64,000 nt of DNA from Liquidambar formosana (Eukaryota; Streptophyta; Magnoliopsida; Saxifragales; Altingiaceae), in assembly GCA_039720395.1 (NCBI GenBank), contig CM077823.1:4516909-4580908 (forward strand). Reading direction: 5' to 3'. The translations under genes and the position numbers were made by a program. Shown one piece after another: positions 35,500 to 47,085 of this stretch (the stretch's first letter is position 1; each line of letters opens with the position of its first letter). The notes beneath the pieces were generated by a model, which was not told the origin of the DNA, searched no databases, and saw only the letters and a program-made list of their open reading frames with translations.

Positions 35500-35928
35500 C
35501 CATTCATCGAAGAGCGGTCGTATGGTGATACATGAGTTGCTCTCATTAGGTTTTTCTTTGAATTCTTCATCATCCATCGAAAGCTTTTGTTGGTTTGGAT
35601 GTTTAGAAGTGAATAACTTGGGTAGTCCAGATAAGCTCAATTTTTTCAGCCGAGAAAGAGTCATCATTCCACATCCGTCCTCAATACCAAGCCGTTCAAC
35701 TTCAAATATTATTTCCACCGAATCACATTCCTCAATAGAAACTTCCTCTAACTTTGTTAAGCGTTTCAGCAAATTAGATGGAATAACATTTGATATCTTG
35801 TGACAGCTTTTCACTTCCAAGACTTTTAGTTGACAAGAATACTCGACTTGAAGCTGCAATGGGTGCCATATAGCTTTCAAGTTATCAAGACCTTTGATTT
35901 TCAATACCTCCATGGCGGGAAGAATAAC
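35500..35928 (-). CDS. NB-LRR gene, exon 3 (LRR exon type A, copy 1)
   Basis: Acceptor tttcag and donor TGG|GTATGT delimit 429 nt (143 codons), phase 0. LRR units: MEVLKIKGLDNLKAIWHP; LKVLEVKSCHKISNVIPSNL; LEEVSIEECDSVEIIFEVE; LKKLSLSGLPKLFTS; tail CITIRPLFDEW. It is the counterpart of exon 5. The open frame, conserved splice sites and phase support a functional exon even though the downstream intron carries a LINE. Confidence 0.82.
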
Positions 35929-36707
35929 CTGAAACATTCATTCCATTGCACTGTTTTAGAGTCTGACCAACAAACCAAAAAAAAAAAAAAAAAAACAAAG
36001 ACACTGCTTTACTTGATGATGTCATAAAATAAAAAGAATGAATATATATATCCAAAAAAAAAAAAAAAAAAAAAAAAACACTGCTTTACTTGATGATGTC
36101 ATTAAAAAAAAAAAAAAAAAAAAATAGACAAATGATTTCTTATATAACATAAAAGCTAGGCTTTTATGTTATATAAGAAATCGTTTGTCTTTTACTATAG
36201 ATAATTCCTAAGTTAGACACATACGTATATATATATATTGACCATATCATAAGATATATATATATATATTGGATAAAATCAAGAAATTCGTCCTAAAAAT
36301 TCACCATCTTGTTTACATTCCTAATTGTCAACAATCAGTTAGCTGTGGGTTTCCAAGAAAGGACAAAATAATAAAAAATAAAAAATCTATAGTAGTACAA
36401 CAGAAGGTGTAGATGTGCATCAGACAATTTAAGTTCATCATATAAGTTTGTGTATTAATATTAATCACATCAAACTTCCTCAGCCAAAATAATAATAATA
36501 ATTGGTTTCCCAAAATACGAATCGTAAATAAGAGTATTGGAGTGCACTTGATGCATTTGATATTAAAATAAATCTTAATATATATATTATTCGTATTTGA
36601 ATTTTTAAAACCAAATATAATAAAATAAATGTAACGTTTGAAAAATTGCCCAGAAACTGAGAATGCCAAGAGGAACTATAAGGAAGAAGTAGGACATGAG
36701 CCATGCA
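35929..36707 (-). repeat. Intron 2, 3' part: A-rich tandem units and hairpin
   Basis: The segment containing cactgctttacttgatgatg occurs at about 36001 and 36079, each copy bordered by long A runs. Next to it, 36126-36190 is a near-perfect inverted repeat (31 bp arms, one mismatch, 3-base loop). The rest is AT-rich with (TA)n tracts at about 36227-36268. Confidence 0.75.
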
Positions 36708-37223
36708 TGTTGGGGCTAGTGCGCAGCTTTGATACCACTTGTTGGGGATAGCACGTAGCTTTGCTATCACTTGTTGGGTCGCAGCGGAAGCATTTGATAC
36801 CACTATGTTGGGTTATGTCGGGCACACACAAACTTAGAGTAAATAGGGAGATGTATGCCTTAAGAGCCGTACAGAGCTCCTACACACATCCACAAGAGAC
36901 ATTCAAAACAGGAGACTTACTTGTAAACCAACTTCGCTTATTTGCTTACATTGGTGTACTTATAGCTCTTGTGTGTTTACAATTCTCACTCTGTGTGCTT
37001 ACATTGTGTATGGGGTAGGACCCCTTTATATAGCACTTGTAGATATATACATCATCATAAAGTCCATCCACAAACCTTTCACTTCCCTAGACACATATTC
37101 TATGAACTTACCACATACATGAACATACTTAATGGCTAGTACATGAACACACTAAAGACATAAACTACTGTGTCTACTAAAAAACCTATGCATGCACCTA
37201 ATTATGAATTACTATCTCCAACA
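36708..37223 (-). mobile_element. Solo-LTR-like element with 5 bp TSD
   Basis: The ends are tgttgg...ccaaca and a 5 bp TSD, atgca, flanks it at 36703-36707 and 37224-37228. In the left ~100 bp, three partial repeats of tgttggg are each preceded by (t)gataccact, the complement of a tRNA-Met primer-binding site (TGGTATCA), indicating a - strand Copia-like LTR at 36806-37223 with PBS remnants. There is no internal coding region. It sits in intron 2 of the NB-LRR gene. Confidence 0.6.
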
Positions 37224-37228
37224 ATGCA

Positions 37229-37513
37229 AACAGGTTTCCCCTGACTCCGGCCCTAAACCCTCACTATTTCCCTTTTTTTTTTCTTTTTTTTTGTTTTCAC
37301 TCCCACCAGCGTGCTTTAACTGCTTTTAAAGAACATGCATGCAGGTGGAAAGTGAATATACTTGGACGATTCCCAATTAATTTCAGAAATTTTGAAATGG
37401 CATTTTCACCACCAAACCTCAAATTTCATAAAAAAAAATGGAGGGAATCTTTGATGGTGGAATCAAATTTATTAAATAGAAGTAAAAACTTAAATCACAC
37501 ACAAAGTGCGTAC
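37229..37513 (-). other. Intron 2, 5' part
   Basis: This is plain AT/pyrimidine-rich intron sequence following the donor of exon 2. Confidence 0.6.
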
Positions 37514-38098
37514 CTTTTGGTCATGAGGGTTGCCTTCTTGAAGTGAAAATATGGAAGTGAATGTCTTCATGAAACTGATGAGTTTTGGTAGATTTAGAAG
37601 TTTGAGACTGTGTCGTCGCTCTGGAAATGCAATAATCTCTTGACAATATTCTTCTGCTTTTCTTTCCTCTGCAATTATCGATTCCATCATCTTGCATGAA
37701 TCTATTTCTACTTCTTTGAGTTGCACAAGAGAGCTGACCATGGAAGGAGAGAATAGACTTTTCAGACTGTTGCACAGGTAAATTTTTACGGATCTCAAAT
37801 TTCGGAAGCCAAGTGTTCCATGTGGATACTTGTCCCACTGCATGATATGCTTTAACTTTGGTAGTTCCCGTAACCTCAAATCTCTTAACTGAAATGATGT
37901 TTCGGTTACATGTTGTCCTTCCTCCACAACAAGCCCTTCAACTCCAATTATCTCTTCCACTGAGTCACAGTGTCCTAGACTAAGTTCCTTCAAGACTTTT
38001 AGTTGAGAAAATGACACAGCCAGAAGTTGCGAGTGCTTAATCTTCCGCCAATTGCCGATAAGCACAATTTGCAATGTCTCTAAAGCAGGAAACACAAC
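37514..38098 (-). CDS. NB-LRR gene, exon 2 (LRR)
   Basis: Acceptor cccccag and donor AAG|GTACGC delimit 585 nt (195 codons), phase 0 on both sides. It encodes VVFPALETLQIVLIGNWRKI, LKELSLGHCDSVEEIIGVEG, LRDLRLRELPKLKHIMQWDK, LRSVKIYLCNSLKSLFSPSM, LKEVEIDSCKMMESIIAEER and LKLLNLPKLISFM. This is a regular series of C-terminal LRRs like those of At4g27190-type proteins. It carries no lesions. It belongs to neither the A nor the B duplicated exon type. Confidence 0.85.
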
Positions 38099-41080
38099 CT
38101 GGGGGATTTTGGTTCATTCTATTAGTGACCTACATTAATTTTGAATAAATAAAATACAATGAACTTTCATTCTTTTGAGCCCTTTTTGCCTCAACTGAAT
38201 GATTTTTTTTTTTTTTTTTTTCTCTCAAGTGTTTATTTATTTTGCCTGACCTTGAACCCCACAATTTTCAACAAGAAATCCTTGCCTTGCCACTTGTCCA
38301 CAGTCCAGTTTATAAATTCCAACTCAGGAGTGCAAATAGCTTTCGTTAGATTAAGCTTAGGTAAAGGGAATATACGTAAGGCATGTTTGGTTGTTCAAAT
38401 ACTTGCTTTGCCACTTGCCACTTATAATCTTGAATATCAAACTTATGTGGAACTCATGTCAAATCGACCTCACGTGAGAGGTAGGAAATTTATCCATTTA
38501 GGACCTGTTTGGTTGTCCAATTCTAAATTAAACAGTTTAAGAAATTTTACGTAGTATTTAAGAAACAATCCATCATTTGAATTAACAAATTCAAGATATC
38601 ATTACAAATAAGAGTGGAAATTCAAAATAGGGCATTCCATCAATTCCTTAGAATTGATTTTACAACATCAATTATAGTGATAACTTCAACATTTTAAAAT
38701 ATTCTAATTCAAAGTGATGGATTTATGCCTTCAATCTAATGTAAAATTTCTTGAATTGTTTAATTTTGAATTGGACAACCAAACAAGCCCTTAGTGTTTT
38801 CCTTCAGTTAATAATTCTCCACTCCCTTGTTAAAGTTTCAAAATTAGAAGAACAGAAAAAGTAATGTATAAAACAGACACAACAAAAACAAGAAAAAGTA
38901 AAGTATCAAACTCTGTGTTTTCATTTTATTGGGTATGAAATGCCAAGTGTGCCCCTCAATAATAAATAATACCATGTTTTGGTGTACTATGAACGTGAGA
39001 TTGTGAAAAGTGAACAGAATACTTTCAAACGCATGACTGGAAGGCAATGGTTTCTTATTCTAACATATTATTGTGTGAAGTAGAACCAAATAGGGTTAGA
39101 ACAAAAACAGGAAATGGCCGGTTTTTTATTCTAGTTGCAGGGATTGCGCCGTTGCTTCTGGTAAATCTTGGCTGGGTTGGGTGATTTTTTTTATTTTTTT
39201 TATTTTTTTTTTTTTGCATTATTAATAATATATGTTCTTTGCAGATTAAAAAAATAAAATAAAATAGAAAAGAAAAAAGACAGTATTTGTTCAAAGGAGA
39301 GTAAAAAGACAAGCCTAGCCTCGACATGCGCGCCATACACCCCATTATTCCTGTGCTTATACAATTAACTGAGGTAAGAGAATTATTAATTTTCATAAAG
39401 AACCACTAATTCTCATCTTTTTAAAAAATATATATATATATATAGAAAATATTGAGCAGGAAAATTTTCAGGTTTTCAATGACAAATGTGTAAATATCCC
39501 TGGCTCACAAGGCCTTGCTTGGAGTCGGATTATTTGTGGCTTACATATGCTCCAATTGAAAAATAAAACAAAAATAAATTATAAACTTACACGAATACCT
39601 TCCTCTATTTTAATTTAATTATTGTAATAGTTTCAAATTATTTCCTTTAGTTAGATTCTCATTCTAGATTCGTCAATTTTCAACCCACAGTAATGAACTT
39701 GAACAAGAGATAAAAAAGTGTCATGAGATGGCTTTTTATGGCCTTCAGAATACATGGCTAACCTGAACCCAATGAGAATTACAAGTGAGCTGGGTCCAAA
39801 TTAGCTAGTCTCCTCAACCTACGAACCTGTATTCAACTAGTTGATTAGTGATTAACAAATTTTTTTTAATCAATTACCTCATAATTATTTTTATTTATAT
39901 AAATATAGTTTATAGTTTATACTGTTTAGTGAGTTTTTTAATGTAAGTATATTACATTTCAAAATAAAATTTATTTATCATAAGGTTGGTGAGCTGACCG
40001 AATTGGCAAATATAGTTTATAGTTTATGGTTTAATTATTTTTATTTATATAAATATAGTTTATAGTTTATACTATTTAGTTAATTTGATACTTTTATTTG
40101 CAAACTGAATACACAAGTAGAAAATTTCGGACCTAATGGTATCAATTTAGCCTGACCTAGACCCATTGCCTGAGTTAACATTTCATTTAATTACTGATTT
40201 TTTGTGTTGTACATTTTTTCTTATTCCCCATTGGTCTTCATTTTTTTTTTCTTTCTTTTTTGCGGGTACAACTAAACCTTGCACTTAGCCTATGGATTAG
40301 GTTCACCCCTTTGCCACAATCCTAATTGACTTATTTATATACTTCATTGGGAAATACTCATTCACCCATGCATGAGTTTCCATATGGGTGAAATAGCATT
40401 GTTCAAATTCATTTTATGTGAACCTACTTAGCAAAAAAAACAAAAGGTTCATTTCATGTGAACCACTGGGCTGAAGGTAGTCCGACTTCCTATACATTTC
40501 TTTTAAACAATGACTGCATTATACTAAAAACCATATATACATGTGCTCATGAGGTTCTATACATTACAAATACATTACTCAGCTTATGGTTCACTCACAT
40601 CAAAAACTTCATATTTCTACCAAGATACTTAAGAAACCTTAGTTGCTATTACATCTATATTACTTAAAAAATAAAAATAAATATAAATATAAATATAAAA
40701 AAAAAAAGGGTCCTAATTGAATTTATGTTTCTAATGAATGCATGCAATTAATTAGTTTAGCAAATTAGTAAAATAAAAACAGGTGCCTTAAATCTAGCTC
40801 TAAGAACATTTTCAGCATCAAACCATAGGAAAGCAGAAATTAACTCTTTATAATAAGTAATTACTCGTGATCTGACAACCTTGAAAAGGTTCCATGAGAT
40901 TGAACCATAGGAAAGCAGGGTCCGGTTAGCATCCCTCTAATCTGCCCTTTTTCTTACAAATTAACACCTCAGTACCTCACAATATTCCTTCCTTTTTATG
41001 AGGTTTTAACTTTTTAACTTTTAATTTGTTTTCTAAATGTAACTATTAGGACCTTAAGCAATTAAAATAATTTAGCGTAC
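38099..41080 (-). other. Intron 1 of the NB-LRR gene (~3 kb)
   Basis: The donor AAG|GTACGC is at 41079-41081 and the acceptor at 38099-38100. It holds the Tourist-like MITE 38501-38790. A ~48 bp AT-rich segment (ttatttatataaatatagtt) is repeated at about 39887 and 40032. ORFs here have no family features. Confidence 0.75.
38501..38790. mobile_element. Tourist-like MITE with TTA TSD
   Basis: This is a 290 bp element with ends ggacctgtttggttgtcc and the complement of gggcttgtttggttgtcc; the inverted similarity extends some 50 bp inward. A TTA duplication lies at 38498-38500 and 38791-38793, diagnostic of PIF/Harbinger-type MITEs. It has no coding capacity. Same family as 22151-22414. Confidence 0.9.
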
Positions 41081-44068
41081 CTTTTTTCCAAACAGAGGTT
41101 CTTTTGTGCGGGTATCCAGATCCCCCTCCATTTTGAAGCAGAAAATTTTAAGGTTTGGCAGTTCCCGAAGCTCCAAAGAACGCAATTTAGGGAACATAAT
41201 GTCATCCACTGCTGCTGCTGGTGCTGCTTCTTTGTCATTTCCAACTATTTCTACCATCATCGTGCAACCTTTCACTTTTAGTTCGACGAGTTTTGGAAGT
41301 CCTTTGGCTACGGAGTGTGAGAATAGATTTTTCAATCCACCACAATATTCCACTTCCACAACTGTCAGGTTGTGAAAGTATAGATGATGAGCGGGGTCGT
41401 TCCACAAATTTCTTAGTCCAGGTAGATAATGTAGCCTCAATTCTTGCAGTTCACTGAAGAACATAGCTGGAAGTAGGCCATGGCATATCTCTTTCAATTT
41501 TGGAAGATCATTGAGATCTAATTTCTCCAACTTAGGAAAGGCGACAGGCAAAAACCATTCCGATGCATTGAAGATATATTCCACCTCACGGCTGTCATCG
41601 ACATAAAGATGCCTCAAGTTTTGAAACCCATCCCTATCCAAGTCATAAACTACACTCTTTAAACCCTTCATTTCACTCAATCGTAGATGTTCTACTTTCT
41701 TCAACAGCTCCTTGATTCCATCCTTTAAAGCAGTGTTTACGTTGAGCTTGAGTAACAAGATTTTTGAGTGGGAGAACTGCTTCGGTCGCCAAAAGCGAGT
41801 GCCTAAACATATTTTAAATCTCGACAAGTTTTCAAAGACCAAATCTTCAGGCAAAAGGTTGGCATCCGGTATCTGAATATCTAAACTGATTAAGTGAGAC
41901 AAGCGTTTCAGCTCACCTAGGCTAGCATTTTTTCTTTCTTCGTCTTGTCTTTCAAGCTCCCACTTGTCAAAGCTGTTTTCTATGTACAATCCTTCTAATT
42001 GGGATAAGCCTCCTATGACATCACGTGGAATTACCATGAGCTTTCCACATCTTGTCAAATCCAATAGCTTTAGTTGAGTCAGCGTTCCAATTTCTTCCGG
42101 CAATTCCCTGATATCAGATTCACGAAAACTAAGATATTCTAGATTTTTTAGCTCCTCTCCAATTATAGACAATGTATCTTTCACACTGCAACGGGTTAAA
42201 CACAATGTCCGAAGGTTTTTCAAATTTCGAACCACCATCAATGGTGGTGGTGACGAAAAATCGATGTGAAAAAGATTTAAAACTTTCGGACTCTCCATCC
42301 TCCAAGAAAAATTGTTAGGGACTCGCGATGAAGAACCGGTGCTTCCTAACAACAAAATTTCGAGTTTCGGACATTCCAACGCTCCAGGAAGCTCATGAAA
42401 ATCATCAGAAAATAGTGAGATGGCAGTGTACCGGTTTAATGCTTCCCCTTCTGGAAATACCTTCGAGCCTGCACCAGCTTTTACTAGGAACCCAACCTCA
42501 TCTTTGGAAGCAATTTTTACGGCAACATCTCGAATGACGTCATGCATTTTGACACATTCTTCCTCCTCACCATCTTGCAATAAACAAGAAGATTTTAGGG
42601 AATGAACCAATGCATGTACCCGGTAACTTGCTTCTTCCACTGTACCAACATCTTCAAACCATCTCAAACCCATCCCATACATCATCAAGACTTGAATTGG
42701 TATATCATAATATTCAGGAAACAGACAACAAAGCAAGAAAATTTTTTTGGCTTCGTCGTCATCTACATGATTGTAACTCAATTCTATAGCTGAATTAACT
42801 TTCTGCCCTTGAGTCGAGTTCTGTAGTTTATTAAGAACATCACGCAAAAAGGAATAGCTCTTCCCTTTTATTGTGCTTGCAATCGTCACAATCGCGATTG
42901 GCAAACCTGCACATTCTTTAGCAATCTCGACCGCTAAAGGATGCAGATCTGAAGACTCAATAGAATCACCTGCCGTTTTTCGAAACAAATTCCACGCTTC
43001 ATCTTCATTTATGACTTCAACAGAGAAATTCTTGTCAGTGTCCATCCGATCGCATACGTCTTTCTTTCTAGAAGTTAACACAACTTTCCAACCCTCTTGC
43101 TTCATTCCAAAAGAAATTCCAATAGCCTCATCCAACTCGACATTTTCCCAAATATCGTCCAGTACTATCAAGACCCTCTTCTTATCCTGTGTAGAACCCT
43201 CTCCTTCTTCTTGTGATTCGCCCTTGTTTTCAACTTTTGGATCTAGCGTCTCAGCAATTTCATCTTGAATTTTTTTCCAGTCTGGAGTTTGGGAAACCAC
43301 TGACATCAGTACCTCATCAAATAGTCTATCATCTCTAGCTTGTTGCATAACTTGTTTTGCAAGGGTGGTCTTACCTACTCCAGGCATGCCGTATATCCCA
43401 ATCACATTGATCTTATCATCTTTTAATGCTTCCATGATATCTGTGAAAATCCTATCTCTGGATCCAAAGCGCACAGCAGAAGTGTATACTTTGACGAAGT
43501 TGTTGCCCACTTGTATGAGCTTATCAACATCTACTGTCATCTTCTTAGCGTAGCTGCTTCGTCTGTAGAGCAACTTCAAATTTGATTGGAGTTTATCATC
43601 AAAAAGTTTCCTCCACTCTTTTATGATCTTGTTGACATTTGTTAGCCACTCCTGAACATTTTGTAGAACAACTTCGCCTTTCCTTTCAGCAGCATCAACT
43701 AGCCGTTGCACCTCATCTCTTGTTTTTTCCAACTTCTCCCTCTGAGTCCTGAAATCTTCAATGTTGCTGTTGTAAAAATACACATACCCAAGCTGACGCC
43801 TGATTGGAGCGGCCACGTACTCTCCGATTTTTTCCTCCAGCGTCTCTCTTATTTTCCCCGCAATGTAAAGGACCGCAAGGGAAAGCAGAAAACCAAGTAG
43901 AAGCCCGATCGGAGTTTCGAGGTAGTCTCCAATTGGAAGGGCTACATACTCTTCGATTTTCTCCACCACGTACTCTCTGATTTTCTCCGCCAGCTGGTCT
44001 CTGATTTGCTCCGCATTAATGTAAATGCAAAAGGCAGCAATTGAAAAGAAGACAAAGGACAGAGCCAT
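41081..44068 (-). CDS. CC-NB-LRR disease resistance protein, exon 1
   Basis: This exon encodes 996 residues of an intracellular immune receptor of the RPS2/At4g27190-like class. Order: hydrophobic segment 1-18; heptad-like EKIREYVVEKIEEYV 28-42; second hydrophobic segment 55-71; the family's usual N-terminus EEKIGEYVAAPIRRQLGY 78-95; coiled coil to about 150; P-loop GMPGVGKTT 227-235; kinase-2 LIVLDDIW 300-307; RNBS-B VVLTSR 329-334; GLPIAI 388-393; RNBS-D LLCCLFPEYYD about 445-455; MHD 508-510; LRRs from about 545. All ATPase motifs are intact, including the DDIW tryptophan typical of CNLs. The start is the only ATG that keeps the N-terminus; the next Met lies far inside. The exon ends at AAG|GTACGC after FGKK. 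With exons 2-6 the product is about 1846 residues. Confidence 0.93.
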
Positions 44069-44500
44069 TTCTTACCCCCCTTTTTTTTTTCTTTTAGTTT
44101 TAAACAGAGAATACAAATAAAGAGAATTCAACGCAAGACCAAAACAGACGAATAAGAGTTCTATTGGAAAGAAAGAAATTAAGGGTGAGGAAAACTGAAA
44201 GGAGTGATAGTTTTAGGAGAAACGAAGCTAAAACGTCAATAGATTGATCTGGCGAGCATAATGGAGCAAAGAGAATTCAAGAGCAGATGGAAGACTGCTA
44301 CAAGGAAAATGAGCGAATTCCATATGAGAAGGAAGATGAGGCCAAGTTGACAACAATGATGAGACTCGACAAGGAAGATGGCCAGACTTGACAGACGAAG
44401 AGAGCCTGGCGCAGTATGAGGGTGTGACAAGCAACACTTAGGAAGCAGGGAGAGAGATGAAGTGAGAGAGAGTTGTGAGTGGGAGTGGAGAGACATTCTA
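44069..44500 (-). promoter_or_regulatory. 5' flank / probable 5' UTR of NB-LRR gene
   Basis: On the - strand this stretch is pyrimidine-rich (ctctctctcac, cttcatctctctccc) as in many plant 5' UTRs. It contains upstream ATGs at 44496 (86 codons) and 44437 (69 codons), which would be uORFs if transcription starts above 44500. No convincing TATA box was identified, so the transcription start is unknown. Confidence 0.35.
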
Positions 44501-45094
44501 GATTTCTAGGGGGCGTACACCTTGTGCCCTTTTTCCGTTTCTTTCAAAATAAAAAGTCGGGAAATAGTAGTTAGCCCGCATTTGATTTACAAATCTTACC
44601 CTACGTGAATCCTTTTTGTACCTCCTTCGAACCAAACACCCAAAAAAAACGCAAAAAAAAAAAAAAAAAATGAAATAAAATCTTGCCCTACGTGAATTTT
44701 GTCAATTTAGTTTTGTTACAATTTTTAGGATTTAATTGTATAAGTGAATTGTATGACTTTACTCTTTATTGTCACGGTAAGATAAAATTTGTAAGACAAA
44801 GTATATGGTTAACTAGCATTTTCCATATATAAAAGTCCTTGTCATGTCATGTGTGTATCCGTCTGTCAAGAAAAATTTATAGACAATTGTGACATAGTTG
44901 ATGTGGCATCATAACCTAATGAGGATGGAGTAAAATAGGATTATTAAAATACTTTTAGTCTTGATTTTGTTTTTATTGACTCGTGATACCAACTAATCGT
45001 GTCACAGTTACATAGAAGAATCACAAACCAAAAAAACAATTATTGCCCATTAGTAAATAGGTTGAGTCACGGGAATATAATTATAGTTTAATAT
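44501..45094. other. Intergenic AT-rich DNA
   Basis: No gene is present. At 45068-45090 the motif gtcacgggaatataattata resembles 46168-46190 (cggatcacaagaatataatc) at the edge of the large foldback element. Confidence 0.45.
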
Positions 45095-45103
45095 AAATTA
45101 TTA

Positions 45104-46094
45104 GGATAAATTATATTTATACCCCTCTAAAATTTGATAATTATAAATACACTCCTCTCTTTTCTTAAATTACACTAATATTCCTATCAAAGTTATCCTT
45201 GAACAGTGTTAACATAACCAATAAAATGATATAAATGCCCTTAATAAAACACAACATTTAAATATATTTTTTTTAATCACGCCTAAACAAAAGCCAATGT
45301 TCGGAAACTATGCAAGACATAGAATTGAGGCATGTCAATGGAGAAATTTTGGGTTTTTTTTTTTTTTTTTTTTTTTTTACGGCCCTTTTTTTATAAGTAA
45401 ATGAATTTTAAATTATAGGTGAGATTTGCTATACTCCTTTACATTCTTTGAACTTGGTTGCCCATAAAATTGTGAAATAAAAAATAAATACATTTATTTT
45501 GCACTCCCTCCGTCCCAGAAAGCATAGATGATAGGCAATTTTATTATTTTTTTGTCCCAAAATATTTGTCTATTTTGAAAAATCAAATCATAAATTTTTT
45601 GAATCTTTCTATAATACCCTTTGTTATTTCAATAATTACTTTCAACACAAAACCCAAAACCCAATATCAAATGGAATAGGATAGTTTTTGGAAAGTAGAG
45701 TTTAATAAATGACAAGTTAACACAGTGATAACTTTTCTTAAACTGCATATTTTGTCAAACATAACCTATTTTTGAAGAACTAAGGAAGTATCATGTTTTA
45801 AAATGAAAATTTTATTTTATGTTCATGTTTTTAAAATAAAAAATCATTGCACTTCACAATCATTTTTCTTTTTGTCTTTTTTTATGAGTCCAAAGATAAT
45901 TTAGGTATATTCTAGAAAAAATATTATAGTCCAACTGAATTATTAACAGTAGTTAATTGGAGGAGTGTTCCAGTAATTGAGGAGTGTTCCAGTAATTTAT
46001 TTTGTAAAGTTAGAGGTGACGGTGTAATTTCAAAAATGAGAGAGGGCATACTTGTAATTCTTTATTATCACAAGGGTGTAAGTATAATTTACCC
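45104..46094. mobile_element. Mutator-type MITE with 9 bp TSD (family copy 3)
   Basis: This 991 bp element has inverted ends ggataaattata...tataatttaccc. Subterminal text (acccctctaaaatttgataa and the inverted agaggtga...gggtgtaag) resembles the two nested elements at 55114-57073. A perfect 9 bp TSD, aaattatta, is at 45095-45103 and 46095-46103. No transposase is present. A Stowaway-like MITE (45503-45788) is inserted in it. A 21 bp unit ending ggagtgttccagtaatt is doubled at about 45960-45998. Confidence 0.82.
45503..45788. mobile_element. Stowaway-like MITE
   Basis: It begins actccctccgtccca and ends with the diverged complement (gaactaaggaagta), followed by TA. This is the classic Stowaway (Tc1/mariner-type) arrangement. 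The left TA has decayed to CA. It is nested in the Mutator-type MITE. Confidence 0.65.
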
Positions 46095-46849
46095 AAATTA
46101 TTATTACGGAATGGGTTTTGATTTCAATTTGATCTCCCTTTGTTTTAGGGGATTTTAGATTGGTCGGATCACAAGAATATAATCATAGTTTAGGGAAATA
46201 CTTTATATGCCGAGTGCGTTTTGACGATCTCGTAAACCGTGACTATGTAATTCCATAATTACCCTTTTATATTGGAAGAAATGAAAAAGGAGGCATATCT
46301 TCTTTGCAAAAAATCTCTGCAGAAGCAAATCTTCTCAAATAAAGTTGAAAATCGTACCCCATCAATAACTCTCTCCTATCAATTCTCTTTCACTCTTTCT
46401 TTCTCCTTTATTAATTGTAATATATCTCCCCTGTTAGATTCTCTTTCACTCTTTCTTACCCCTTTATTAATTGTAATATATCTCTCTTGTCAAATTCTCT
46501 TTCATTCTTTCTCTCTCTCTTTCCCTTCCTTCCTTAATTATATTTATATATTATACGGATTCACTTTATTAATAACTCTACTCTTCTTTTTTTGCCCACT
46601 TTCTCTTTATTTTTCTTCACTCCCTCTTTTCTCTCTTTCTCCTCTTCAAGGAATCACAACGACTGTTTTCTTCCGGCAAAGTCTCCAATACTAACACAAT
46701 CATCCACGGCCATCAATGGGTGCTCCCTCTCTCTCTCTAGCTCCTCTACAGATTTGCAAGAACGGTACCAAAGCACAATCAATGGTTGCACAAAAGTCGC
46801 AAATCTATGCATCTTCCAACACCGCTATAGATCTAGAAGGTTTTTGTAT

Positions 46850-47085
46850 GTTAACTAGGTTTTTTTGTGAAGTTAGCTATGTTTGTTTGTAAACTTAGCT
46901 AAATTTTTATAAACTTAGCTAGATTTTTGTAAACTTAGCTAGGTTTATCTGTAAACTTAGCTAAATTTTTATAAACTTAGATAGATTTTTTGTAAACTTA
47001 ACTAGGTTTTTTGTAAACTTAGCTAAATTTTTATAAACTTAGCTAAATTTTTGTAAACTGAACTAGATTTTCATTAAAAGAAAAC
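46850..47085 (+). repeat. Tandem array of ~20 bp unit, left foldback arm
   Basis: About ten degenerate copies of 'gtaaacttagctaggttttt' occur with variation in the T run. The complementary array (ctagctaactttacaaaaaa) lies at 48055-48265 in the opposite arm. Confidence 0.85.

Noticed and set aside
41106..43900. + strand ORFs opposite the NB-LRR exon
   Set aside because: They are antisense shadows of a clearly coding - strand frame.
46272..46694. 140-codon + strand ORF
   Set aside because: It is Ser/Leu/Phe-rich low-complexity text from a pyrimidine-rich arm of the foldback element.
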